Shown: piece after piece, positions 8,689-16,839 of the stretch
How positions within the stretch are numbered: position 1 is the first letter of the stretch
Layout: each line of letters opens with the position of its first letter
Program-made: the position numbers and the translations under genes
DNA from: Cellvibrio zantedeschiae
GTDB lineage: Bacteria; Pseudomonadota; Gammaproteobacteria; Pseudomonadales; Cellvibrionaceae
DNA: 64,000 nt
Reading direction: 5' to 3'
NCBI RefSeq assembly: GCF_014652535.1
Contig: NZ_BMYZ01000002.1
Span: forward strand, 620,001-684,000
The notes under the pieces: generated by a model
Seen by the model: only the letters and a program-made list of their open reading frames with translations
The model's database searches: none
What the model was told of the DNA's origin: nothing

Positions 8689-11202
8689 TTATTTGGTTGC
8701 GCAGGCAGTGCGAGTGCATTGCAAGGTTAGTGCGCGGGCATCGTTAGCGTTGATGATTCCATCGCCGTTTACATCGCGTTGATCCAATGGTGATGCAGTA
8801 GTATTCAGTGCATTTGTGACAATTTTGATATCGTCGCTGTCAACATCGCCGTCACCGTCCAGATCAATAATTAATTTCAGCGAAATCACTAAAGGATCGT
8901 GGTCGGATGAACGATAAGCATCGTTAGCATAGAAACTGTTGATCTGCGCCGCTGATTTAAATTCAGTGTTGTAATCAAGGCTAATGGGTTCATCGGCGTT
9001 AATATGCCAATCCGCCGCTTCCAATACTTGCGCGGTAAGTGATTTGGTGGCGAGGCCATGATCGAGATAGCCTGCTTGCCCATCAAACACATAAGAGTAC
9101 GCGTTAGCGCTGCCGAATTTGTTAATTAAATCTGTGTAGCCTGCGTTAATAATTTTGGTAATCGGTTCCTCTTTTGCGTAAGAGTTGAGGTCACCGATGA
9201 TCAGGAAATCACCATCGTTAACACCAGTGGGTTTGCGTGAAAGCCAATTCACCAGGGCTTGTGCTGCATTAGTGCGGGTGATGTTGCAATTGCCTTGGCC
9301 ATCGCCGGTATCCAAATCACCAAGGTCATTACAATCTGAACCTTTTGATTTCAAATGGTTGATCGCAATAGTAATTACGCCGCGACCTTGGGTTGCGCGG
9401 AAACTTTGCGCAAGTGTTGGGCGATTTTTATTGTCGATAAATAATGGTTCTACAGACGAATCTAAAATTGCAGTTTGTCCAATTGCTGTCGCGCGATCTT
9501 TGCGATAAATAATGCCAACGGCAATTTCGTCTGTACCCACTTTGCTCAAACCCGGATTAATGTAAGTCCATTGATTAGTGCTTGTTGCAGTGTTGAGTGC
9601 AGCGGTTAATTCAGCGATGGCAGAATAAGTATCGTAACCATCGTTTTCCAATTCCAGTAAACCAATAACGTCAGCATTTAATCCCACTAATGCGTTAACA
9701 ATCTTTGCTTTTTGGCGAGCAAATTCTGTCGCTGTGTTTGCACCGCGTGCTGTTGGGAAACCACCACCAAGGCCGTTGCCATTAAAGAAATTAAGCACGT
9801 TAAAGCTGGCCACTTTTAAATTTGCATTTGCAGCCATTTTTGGCGCAGTTGGGCGTGCGTTAGTTTTTACAAAATTGGGTGTGACTGTGGGGAGCAAACG
9901 ATAGGCACCGAAATCATAAGTCATAACTCCTGTTAAGCCGGTTACTGTATCGCCGCTGCGCAATGGATTAGCTGCAGATAAACCAGGAGCAGGGAATATA
10001 ACGGGATCAGGATTTTGCAAATTACTGCTGTCATCCAACATTAATTTATTTAAATTATTTTGTGTTTGTTGCGCAATAGCTGCAGCGCCTGGGCTCACTA
10101 GATTCGTTGGTTGTGACAAGCGACCATCGGCCAACAATACTTGTCCGTAGCGACCAAGGCCGTAGGTTTCGTTTACGGTTAAGGTTTGCGGTGCGGTGAC
10201 CAGCATGCCTTCTACCGCTTCAAAATCAGTAAGCGTAGCTAAAGGCAGGGCAATACCTGTAACAATGGGTAAGGTTTGATTGCTGGCGCAAACGCTAACA
10301 CTCGTCGGAGTAATTTGGGTCAGGTTAAATGTTTCTGCCACGCTGCCACTTACGCGTACTTTATCTCCTACGGATACTGGCGTGGTGCTTGTTACGTAAA
10401 TGCCTTCCGATGTTGCGGGATTATTGTCGTCAAGATTGTCTGGCTCTTGTAAAAAAAATCCACCGATTTGACCGCTGCCTTGAAAACTCGCTACAACAAT
10501 AGCTTCAACACTAACACCGCTACCTACTAATGGGCTTGCACTGCCGCTGCCCTGAATGGCAGAAATTAATGTGCTGGCTGCGCCGCAACTGCTGGATTGA
10601 TTGCCGCCGTTTCCATTTCCATTACCGTTGTTGCTGCTGCCTTGATAAGTGCCCAGATTATCGAAAGTATCTGTTGCAAAACCATCCCACTCAACACTTG
10701 GATCAAAGGCCAAATTGGCAGATGTTTTTCCACTAGTGACAGAAGCTTTACGGCGCAAAGTATTATCTGCAGTGCTGGTTAATCCAGTGCCCCATTCAAT
10801 ACCTGGGTCTACACCTACTTGGCCAATGGAGTCGATAATTATGGAGCCATTTTTTAATAGGATTGCATCGTCACCGTTGTACCAACCTGCGGCGTTGGTT
10901 TGATTGGCACTCGTTATAATTGTGCCAGTGGCGCTGGCGTGCGCGAGTACGAATGTGCCTTGCGCAGGCACAGATCCGCTTAAATTAATCGTTAAGCCAG
11001 CACTGTTGCTGCCGTTGAAATACATTTCTACTTTGTAACCGCTGAGATTCACAGGGCTATTGCTACTGTTATAAATTTCCAGCGCTTTGTTGTTACTTGA
11101 GCCTTCAACATATTCAGAAAAATACAGATCTGCAGATGCACCAACACTGGTGGCGAGGCAGGCGAGTGCTAGCGCTGATTTTTTAAAGCCTAAAAATTCC
11201 AT
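8689..11202 (-). CDS. ExeM/NucH-type extracellular nuclease with C-terminal dockerin-like module
   Basis: The 837-residue secreted protein starts with a signal peptide (cleavage near SVGASA). A lamin-tail-like domain follows (LYFSEYVEGSSNNKALEIYN), then a short N/G-rich linker and an OB-fold-like region (about 205-330). The endonuclease/exonuclease/phosphatase domain carries SFNVLNFF, ELENDGYD, NHLKSKG, GDLNSY and a terminal SDHDP, the metal and catalytic motifs of ExeM/NucH nucleases that degrade extracellular DNA. The last 60 residues contain two calcium-loop repeats (DLDGDGDVDSDD and DVNGDGIINAND), the pattern of a type I dockerin. GGGAGA precedes the ATG. It is first in a two-gene operon with the cohesin-like PEP-CTERM gene, suggesting surface tethering. 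Confidence 0.9.
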   Translation of the reverse strand: MEFLGFKKSALALACLATSVGASADLYFSEYVEGSSNNKALEIYNSSNSPVNLSGYKVEMYFNGSNSAGLTINLSGSVPAQGTFVLAHASATGTIITSANQTNAAGWYNGDDAILLKNGSIIIDSIGQVGVDPGIEWGTGLTSTADNTLRRKASVTSGKTSANLAFDPSVEWDGFATDTFDNLGTYQGSSNNGNGNGNGGNQSSSCGAASTLISAIQGSGSASPLVGSGVSVEAIVVASFQGSGQIGGFFLQEPDNLDDNNPATSEGIYVTSTTPVSVGDKVRVSGSVAETFNLTQITPTSVSVCASNQTLPIVTGIALPLATLTDFEAVEGMLVTAPQTLTVNETYGLGRYGQVLLADGRLSQPTNLVSPGAAAIAQQTQNNLNKLMLDDSSNLQNPDPVIFPAPGLSAANPLRSGDTVTGLTGVMTYDFGAYRLLPTVTPNFVKTNARPTAPKMAANANLKVASFNVLNFFNGNGLGGGFPTARGANTATEFARQKAKIVNALVGLNADVIGLLELENDGYDTYSAIAELTAALNTATSTNQWTYINPGLSKVGTDEIAVGIIYRKDRATAIGQTAILDSSVEPLFIDNKNRPTLAQSFRATQGRGVITIAINHLKSKGSDCNDLGDLDTGDGQGNCNITRTNAAQALVNWLSRKPTGVNDGDFLIIGDLNSYAKEEPITKIINAGYTDLINKFGSANAYSYVFDGQAGYLDHGLATKSLTAQVLEAADWHINADEPISLDYNTEFKSAAQINSFYANDAYRSSDHDPLVISLKLIIDLDGDGDVDSDDIKIVTNALNTTASPLDQRDVNGDGIINANDARALTLQCTRTACATK

Positions 11203-11330
11203 GTGAATCTCCCGGTTATGGTTTAAGTCGGGAGCATCTTAGGTAGCGGTTGTTACTAAAAAGTGGCGGGAATTAGACGATTTGATGATGCTTTTGTTAC
11301 GAACACATTTGCGCGTCAAAAAATAACCCG

Positions 11331-11355
11331 AAAAAAAGCCCGGTAAATACCGGGC
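11331..11355 (-). terminator. Intrinsic terminator of the cio operon
   Basis: On the minus strand, GCCCGGTA/TACCGGGC (11338-11355) forms an 8-bp stem followed by seven T residues. It lies about 80 bases beyond the cioB stop. No other gene on that strand ends nearby. Confidence 0.85.
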
Positions 11356-11432
11356 GCAAGGTTTGAACGAATACGTAAGGTTTGAGCGAATAGGTGTTGA
11401 AATAAAAATGAAACTTAATACTGAGATAAAAC

Positions 11433-12449
11433 TTAGTAGTAACGCAGTTGTGTTGCCTTGCCAGAAAAAACCGAATAGGAATAAATGGTGTAGGCAATAA
11501 TGGTTGGCAGCACAATAGCAACGCCATACAAAATAAAGCGCAGTGATTCAGGCGCACTAGCTGATTGCCAAATATCCATAGTGTTAGGGACGACATAGGG
11601 AAAAAAGCTGTAAGCCAAGCCGATAAAGCACAATAAGAAAATCATGGCGATGCACACAATAGGAATCCACGAGCCAAAATCTTTGTCGTGTGGAAAATGC
11701 GCGAGGTAGCGATCCACGATAAAAAATAATACCGCGCAAAACACCGGAATAAACAACAATAAAATAACCATGGCGCTGCCAAACCATTTATCGAAAATAG
11801 CATGGCTAATTAGCGGGTTCACAATAGAGACAGCTGCAATCCCCAATGCAGTCAGCCAGCCGCATTTACGCGCCCAACGCGCAGCGCGCAGTTGTAATTC
11901 ACCTTCGGTTTTAAATACTAACCATGCGGCGCCGATAAAGCTGTAACCTGCAGTGACGCACACTGCGCTTAACGCAGAAAACAAATAAGCAGGCAAGCTC
12001 TGTTCAAAGCCCATTACATAACTGCCGAGCATGTAGCCCTGTGCGAGCGTGGCGATAATTGATCCGGCTTTAAAAGTGTGGTCCCAAACAGCTTTATGGT
12101 CTTCCGGCGCTTTTGCGCGAAAGTCGAAAGAAACACCGCGCAAAATTAATCCAATCAGCATGGCAGCAATCGGCAAATATAAATTGTATAAAACCAAACT
12201 GTGCGCTTGCGGGAAGGCAATTAATAAAATGCCGGCGCCGAGAACCAACCAGGTTTCATTCGCATCCCAAAATGGGCCTATGGATGCAATCATCATATCG
12301 CGCTGTGGATCAGAATCTGCAGGTAATAAAATACCTACGCCTAAATCGTAGCCATCCAGGATTGCATAAAGAAAAAATGCCAAGCCCATAAGCCCAATAA
12401 AAATTACTGGCAACCAGTAGGCTTCTCCAGTTAACATAGTTGATGTCAT
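11433..12449 (-). CDS. cioB: bd-type quinol oxidase subunit II (CioB/CydB)
   Basis: Subunit II of the cytochrome bd-type terminal oxidase in the inner membrane, partner of CioA. The N-terminus LPVIFIGLMGLAFFLYAILDGYDLGVGILLP is characteristic (quoted in part: AILDGYDLGVG), followed by DANETWLVLGAG and many spans. With the ATG at 12449 the protein has 338 residues, close to Pseudomonas CioB and shorter than E. coli CydB. A longer frame begins at 12554 but overlaps cioA; the 12449 ATG has GGAGGA upstream. It lies 16 bases after cioA. Confidence 0.93.
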   Translation of the reverse strand: MTSTMLTGEAYWLPVIFIGLMGLAFFLYAILDGYDLGVGILLPADSDPQRDMMIASIGPFWDANETWLVLGAGILLIAFPQAHSLVLYNLYLPIAAMLIGLILRGVSFDFRAKAPEDHKAVWDHTFKAGSIIATLAQGYMLGSYVMGFEQSLPAYLFSALSAVCVTAGYSFIGAAWLVFKTEGELQLRAARWARKCGWLTALGIAAVSIVNPLISHAIFDKWFGSAMVILLLFIPVFCAVLFFIVDRYLAHFPHDKDFGSWIPIVCIAMIFLLCFIGLAYSFFPYVVPNTMDIWQSASAPESLRFILYGVAIVLPTIIAYTIYSYSVFSGKATQLRYY

Positions 12450-12465
12450 CGAAAAATCCTCCGGG

Positions 12466-13833
12466 TTATAAAGGTGCGTCTTCTGCGTCGTGAATTTTTT
12501 CTTGCAAGCTTTTGATTTCTTCTGGTCGGTCAACCAGAATCGCTTTGCGCGCAATCACGAATAAAGTGCGGATATAGGCGATCAATAAAAACGCGTAGAG
12601 TAATAAATACAGCGTTAATGATGTGCCTACATTGTGTGCAGGCAGTTGGGTTACCGCATCTGCAGTTTTTAAGATGCCGGTGACCAAATAAGGTTGGCGA
12701 CCAATTTCTGTAACGTACCATCCCGCTAAAGTTGCAATCCAGCCTGAGAAAGTCATGGCTAAAAAAACTTTCAGCATAAAAAGCGATAACTCTTTTTGGT
12801 GCCAGTATTGCCAAGCGGCAGCCCAAGCAACCAACAACATTAATAAGCCCATGCCCACCATAATCCTGAAACCATAGAAAAGTGGTTTTACGGGTGGATG
12901 GGCATCTTTAAATTCATTTAATCCTTTAATTTCCGCATCCATATCGTGGCCCAAAATTAAACTGGCGCCGCGTGGAATTTCAATTGAATACAAGTTGCTT
13001 TTGGTTTTTTCGTCAGGGATTGCAAATAAAATTAAAGGCGCGCCTTTTTCGGTGTGCCACACGCTTTCCATGGCGGCAATTTTGGCGGGTTGATGATGCA
13101 AGGTATTTAATCCATGCATATCACCCAGCAATGCTTGCAAGGGAACCAAAAATGCCAATGCAAAAACCGATGCTTTTAATGCGCGGCGCGGCGCTGGCTT
13201 ATGGTCGTCATTTAAAATTCGATAGGCGGAAATACCAGCAATTAAAAAGCCTGCAGTAATGCCGGATGCCGTCAGCATATGTGCCAAACGATAGGGCATG
13301 GATGGATTAAAAATAATGGCTAGCCAATCGACAGGGTGCGCAACACCATCGCGCATTTCATAACCTGTTGGAGTTTGCATCCATGAATTAAGTGCAATAA
13401 TCCAAAAGGCCGACATGCTGGTGCCGAATGCCACTAAAAAAGTCGCCAGTGTATGTATGCGATTTGAAACACGGTTGATACCGAACAGCATAATCCCTAA
13501 AAAAGTCGCTTCCAGAAAAAATGCAGTGAGCACTTCGTAACCCAACAATGGCCCTGCGATATTGCCAACCGTTTTCATATAGCCAGGCCAGTTGGTACCA
13601 AATTGAAAACTCATGGTGATGCCGCTGACAACACCCAGTGCAAAAGTCAGCGCAAAGATTTTTACCCAGAAACGATAGATGCGCATCCAAACTTCGTCGT
13701 TGGTGCGGTTGTATTGCACTTTAAAGAATAATAAAAACCAACAGAGCGCAATAGTGATGGTGGGAAATAAAATATGAAACGAAATGTTTGCGGCAAATTG
13801 AATACGGGAGAGAACCAGTGTATCCATGAGCAT
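12466..13833 (-). CDS. cioA: bd-type quinol oxidase subunit I (CioA/CydA)
   Basis: Haem-bearing, quinol-oxidising subunit of a bd-type oxidase that reduces O2 to water without pumping protons. Motifs include LSRIQFAANISFHILFP (haem ligand His), the GTNWPGYM loop, EATFLGIMLFG and the MHGLNTLHHQPAK segment, followed by MESVWHTEKGAP. The quinol loop is short, and with 455 residues it fits the cyanide-insensitive CioA branch rather than long-loop CydA. The ATG at 13833 has GAGGTAA upstream; a 27-residue longer frame from 13914 lacks conserved character. The gene follows a small membrane protein and a GbsR-type regulator on the same strand. Confidence 0.93.
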   Translation of the reverse strand: MLMDTLVLSRIQFAANISFHILFPTITIALCWFLLFFKVQYNRTNDEVWMRIYRFWVKIFALTFALGVVSGITMSFQFGTNWPGYMKTVGNIAGPLLGYEVLTAFFLEATFLGIMLFGINRVSNRIHTLATFLVAFGTSMSAFWIIALNSWMQTPTGYEMRDGVAHPVDWLAIIFNPSMPYRLAHMLTASGITAGFLIAGISAYRILNDDHKPAPRRALKASVFALAFLVPLQALLGDMHGLNTLHHQPAKIAAMESVWHTEKGAPLILFAIPDEKTKSNLYSIEIPRGASLILGHDMDAEIKGLNEFKDAHPPVKPLFYGFRIMVGMGLLMLLVAWAAAWQYWHQKELSLFMLKVFLAMTFSGWIATLAGWYVTEIGRQPYLVTGILKTADAVTQLPAHNVGTSLTLYLLLYAFLLIAYIRTLFVIARKAILVDRPEEIKSLQEKIHDAEDAPL

Positions 13834-13861
13834 GTGAGTTACCTCATCGGTAAAAAATAAA

Positions 13862-14263
13862 TCAACTTTCTGACATTCGCAGGCGTGCACAGCCCCACAA
13901 TCCCAAAACACCAATAGGGATGAGTAAAATCCATTGCGGTAATTTCAATAACATGGGCAAGCCTGAGTAGGTGATATCGACCACGATAAAAACCAAACCA
14001 AACGCTATCCACATAAACGAAATAAAAAGAGCCATATAATGTGACTGCACAGTGTGTTTTGGTTTTGCTGAAATAAAAAGCCCAATCGCCGAGAGCGTTA
14101 AGGCTGCTGTTACTAAATGCCAACAGGTGTAGAGCAACAAACTAATCTCTTGCGGCAGCGGTGCTTGCAGCAATGGCGCTTCAATTTCAGGTGTGCCGCC
14201 AAATGTGTGTAACGCGGCGGTGAAAGCTGCCAAGCCAGCTGCGGTTGCCAAAATTTTATTCAT
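13862..14263 (-). CDS. Four-span membrane protein in the cio operon
   Basis: The 133-residue protein has an N-terminal hydrophobic segment (residues 2-22) and three further spans (about 40-65, 77-97, 104-125), with little soluble sequence. The family is not recognised. It lies 28 bases upstream of cioA and 34 bases downstream of the GbsR-type gene, all on one strand, so it is almost certainly co-transcribed with the oxidase. A role in oxidase assembly or regulator sensing is inference from position only. Confidence 0.75.
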   Translation of the reverse strand: MNKILATAAGLAAFTAALHTFGGTPEIEAPLLQAPLPQEISLLLYTCWHLVTAALTLSAIGLFISAKPKHTVQSHYMALFISFMWIAFGLVFIVVDITYSGLPMLLKLPQWILLIPIGVLGLWGCARLRMSES

Positions 14264-14297
14264 TCCTTCGCGCTCCTGTTTTGGTTAACTAACTTTT

Positions 14298-14846
14298 CTA
14301 ACGATTTAACAATTTATCTTTTAAATCCAAAACCTTGCCGATGCTGCTGCCCAACTTGAGTAGCTTGCCTAATTTCGCAGAATCCAAGCGTTGGATTTCT
14401 GTCGTCCAAAGCGTGAGCATTTCCATCAAGTCATGCATTTCGCGCATGCGTTCCTGTGCGTATTCTTCTTCGCTATTGGCGGGGCTTTCTATCAAAAGGT
14501 TGCGTAGGGTTGTAAGAGTAGGGCCGATCTCGCGCTTGCTGCGCTGTTCAATCAAGGTTTTGGCGATATCCCAAATATCGCCGGGTGCGGAATAAAATTC
14601 GCGGCGGTCACCAGGTAAGTGCTGGAGTTTAATTAGCTCCCACGATAGTAATTCTTTGATCCCCATGCTCACATTGGAGCGTGAAAACCCCAACGCTTCA
14701 GTAATGTCATCTGCACACATGGGCGTTTTATTCAGAACGATAAGAGCATACATTTGCCCAACAGTGCGGTTGATTCCCCAGCGGCTTCCCATCTCGCCAA
14801 AATGAATCACGCAGGACTGGATCATAGGGGTGAGGCTTTTAGTCAT
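14298..14846 (-). CDS. GbsR/MarR-family transcriptional regulator
   Basis: The 182-residue protein has a MarR-type winged helix typical of GbsR relatives: GINRTVGQMYALIVLNKTPM, then ADDITEALGFSRSNVSMGIKEL and a wing (HLPGDRREFY), followed by a helical C-terminal dimerisation half. It heads the cioAB operon on the minus strand and probably controls it in response to an unknown signal. A perfect 17-bp inverted repeat lies directly before its ATG and covers the ribosome-binding site, a strong hint of autoregulation. Confidence 0.88.
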   Translation of the reverse strand: MTKSLTPMIQSCVIHFGEMGSRWGINRTVGQMYALIVLNKTPMCADDITEALGFSRSNVSMGIKELLSWELIKLQHLPGDRREFYSAPGDIWDIAKTLIEQRSKREIGPTLTTLRNLLIESPANSEEEYAQERMREMHDLMEMLTLWTTEIQRLDSAKLGKLLKLGSSIGKVLDLKDKLLNR

Positions 14847-14850
14847 CTCA

Positions 14851-14890
14851 ATTTCCTGTAATTTCAGTATTTTCTGAAATTACAGGAAAT
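14851..14890 (-). promoter_or_regulatory. Perfect inverted repeat, likely GbsR-type operator
   Basis: Arms ATTTCCTGTAATTTCAG (14851-14867) and its exact complement (14874-14890) flank six bases (TATTTT). Each arm contains a near-palindrome of its own (CTGTAATTTCAG and CTGAAATTACAG, 18 bp centre to centre), as expected for two dimers. The inner edge is four bases from the regulator's ATG, so the only purine-rich Shine-Dalgarno candidate (CAGGA) is within the repeat; an RNA hairpin here would hide it. Confidence 0.75.
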
Positions 14891-14931
14891 ATTGATTTTG
14901 GTCAAGTTTTAAGCTTATTAGAGGTGGGTGG

Positions 14932-15870
14932 CTATTGATGATTAGTCTTTTCGACGTTAGGGATGTTGGAGGTCGTTGAGTCGGAAGTCGATATGGCAAA
15001 TTCAAGCGGCTTAACGTGGGTGCCATGGCGATCTGCATGAATGCGGGTGAATTCTGCTCCAAAAAGAACTATAGATCCGGCGTAGGAAACCCAGAGCATA
15101 ATCAATATTACCGTGCCCGCTGCACCATAAGCCGAGGCGGGGTTGCTGTGGCCAAAATAAAATCCCAATGCGAATTTTGCAACCACGAATAATAAAGCAG
15201 TGACAAACGCGCCAATCCAAACATCTCTCCAGGGTACTTTAGCATCGGGGAGAAATTTAAAAATAGCAGCAAATAAAAATGTCACCACGCTGAGTGACAA
15301 GGAAAAATCAAGGATGCGGAAAAGAATATTAAAGGTTTCAGAAAAATAGAATGATACCCATTCGCTGAGTAAGCTTAATAGGGCAGAGAGGACGAGAGAA
15401 ACTAACAATAAAAAACCTACAGCGAGTATTAACCCAAAGGAAAATATACGGTCCAAAATCATTTTTATTATTTTACGCTTTGGTTCTGGTTTTACTTCCC
15501 AAATTAAATTTAAGGTTTGTTGTAATTGATAAAAAACCCCGGTAGCACCAAAAATTAAAGTAGCAATACCCACGACAGACGCAAAAGTAAAATCCTGGTT
15601 CACACTGGCGTTAGCGATAATCGCTTCAATATCTTTAGCAGTATTGCCGCCAATCATGCCTTCAATTTCTGAACTTATGCGACGCGTGACCGCTTCTTGC
15701 CCGTAAAAATAACCTGCCAGATTAATAATAATGACAAGCAAGCCCGGCAGCGAAAATATGGTGTAGAACGCGATAACTGCGGTGCTACGGAAGGGGTCTC
15801 TATCTAGCCATTGGATAAAGGTATCGCGAAAGATTAATACAAAATCGCGAATATTTTTAATCAGTGTCAT
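14932..15870 (-). CDS. YihY/BrkB-family inner membrane protein
   Basis: The 312-residue protein has about six membrane spans and the family's landmarks: STAVIAFYTIFSLPGLLVI near residue 28, the GVFYQLQQTLNLIWEV segment, LPDAKVPWRDVWIGA and SAYGAAGTVILIMLWVSYAG, then FGAEFTRIHA. The family was once mislabelled RNase BN; its function is unresolved, with envelope or transport roles suggested. It stands alone on the minus strand, with regulators on either side. Confidence 0.9.
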   Translation of the reverse strand: MTLIKNIRDFVLIFRDTFIQWLDRDPFRSTAVIAFYTIFSLPGLLVIIINLAGYFYGQEAVTRRISSEIEGMIGGNTAKDIEAIIANASVNQDFTFASVVGIATLIFGATGVFYQLQQTLNLIWEVKPEPKRKIIKMILDRIFSFGLILAVGFLLLVSLVLSALLSLLSEWVSFYFSETFNILFRILDFSLSLSVVTFLFAAIFKFLPDAKVPWRDVWIGAFVTALLFVVAKFALGFYFGHSNPASAYGAAGTVILIMLWVSYAGSIVLFGAEFTRIHADRHGTHVKPLEFAISTSDSTTSNIPNVEKTNHQ

Positions 15871-15994
15871 CTGATTTTTCCTTCTTGCGGAAATAGAAAT
15901 ATGAACTTATCTATTACCACGAGAAGTATTTAGAGTATGTGCGTTCGCACACTCTCTGTTATAGGCAACTTAGGATTCTACTCGCGTTCCGGTG

Positions 15995-16393
15995 TTAAGC
16001 TTTCAGATTTTCAATGTAGCTAATTCCCAAAATTTTAAGTAAGAGTGTGCGGAAGGCTTTGCCGATTGGATAAAAAATATTCGCGCCAATTTTTGTGCTG
16101 AACACGTAATAATTAATGCGATTGAAAATGCCAGAGGGTGTGCTCAGTAGGGTGAGCATGTGAATGGCGTCTGGCCCGTAATAGATCACATCTTTAAATT
16201 TCAAAACCATTCCCTGATCAATATCGAGTCCTGCTGCGGTAATCTCGTCCATTAATGGGCTTGGCTGGCGGGCGTCAACGAGTTGTAAGTCTCCAACGGC
16301 TTCGCGGATGCGGATGTACTTGCAATAGGTTTTACAAACCGGGCATTCGCCGTCATAGACCAGCCAGGCATCTGCTCGCGTGGGGTTGTTCAT
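15995..16393 (-). CDS. DCC (DUF393) thiol-disulfide oxidoreductase-like protein
   Basis: The 132-residue protein has the motif YDGECPVC at residues 13-20, where two cysteines in a CxxC resemble a thioredoxin active site, followed by VDARQPSP and a hydrophobic C-terminus. DCC proteins are presumed redox proteins, but no reaction is established. It is transcribed away from the ArsR-type gene, sharing the intergenic region with its dyad. A second DCC protein closes the ArsR operon at 20798-21223, so both flanks carry this family. Confidence 0.87.
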   Translation of the reverse strand: MNNPTRADAWLVYDGECPVCKTYCKYIRIREAVGDLQLVDARQPSPLMDEITAAGLDIDQGMVLKFKDVIYYGPDAIHMLTLLSTPSGIFNRINYYVFSTKIGANIFYPIGKAFRTLLLKILGISYIENLKA

Positions 16394-16456
16394 GACCTGC
16401 TCCTCGTAGATTTCTGATGGGGTGCTTTTCTTGCTAACCGCTTAATGCTAGTCTAT

Positions 16457-16483
16457 ACATTAATTAACTAATTAGCTAAATGT
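16457..16483. promoter_or_regulatory. AT-rich dyad between divergent DCC and arsR-like genes
   Basis: ACATT (16457-16461) and AATGT (16479-16483) flank an AT-rich core containing the palindromes TTAATTAA-like and CTAATTAG (16468-16475). The position, 20 bases before the regulator start and between divergent genes, suits an ArsR-family operator. The symmetry is imperfect. Confidence 0.4.
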
Positions 16484-16503
16484 TTTTACGGTATGTCTGG
16501 CTT

Positions 16504-16824
16504 ATGAATATAGATCGCGTCTTTGAAGCCCTGGCTTCTACCCCCCGCCGGCAGATTCTGGCGTACTTATCTGAAACATCCATGACTGCCGGTGAAATTG
16601 CCGACCGCTTTGATATGAGCAAACCTGCGTTGTCCAAGCATTTAAAAATCCTGGAGAACGCAGGTTTGGTTGTGAATGAAAAAAAAGGGCAGTTTGTTCA
16701 CTACAGCATTGCCGATGACAATCTCACTGCAAAACTCCACAACCTGCTGGCTACCTTTTGTCCTGTGGGTAGCAAGTTGAAAAAAGAAAGTAAGGCAAAG
16801 GCTAAAGAAATTAAAAACGATTAG
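16504..16824 (+). CDS. ArsR-family winged-helix repressor
   Basis: The 106-residue protein from the ATG at 16504 (MNIDRVFEALAS) has the ArsR recognition helix region: ALASTPRRQILAYLSE, TAGEIADRFDMSKPALSKHLKIL and the wing NEKKGQFVHYSI. The C-terminus is lysine-rich. No CxC metal-binding motif is present in the recognition helix, and only one cysteine is visible (FCPVG), so a classical metal sensor is unlikely; it more resembles the autorepressor or redox-type branch. An ATG at 16480 would add eight residues. It leads a co-directional cluster of six genes. Confidence 0.88.
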   Translation: MNIDRVFEALASTPRRQILAYLSETSMTAGEIADRFDMSKPALSKHLKILENAGLVVNEKKGQFVHYSIADDNLTAKLHNLLATFCPVGSKLKKESKAKAKEIKND

Positions 16825-16839
16825 TTATCAGGAGGCACC

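Noticed and set aside
11433-12554. Long version of CydB starting at 12554
   Set aside because: The added residues are translated from the end of cioA; GGAGGA before the ATG at 12449 supports the shorter protein.
15932-15955. Hairpin (AGAGT..GTGC/GCAC..ACTCT) between YihY and the DCC gene
   Set aside because: Contains a two-base bulge and lacks a T run on either strand; not convincing as a terminator.
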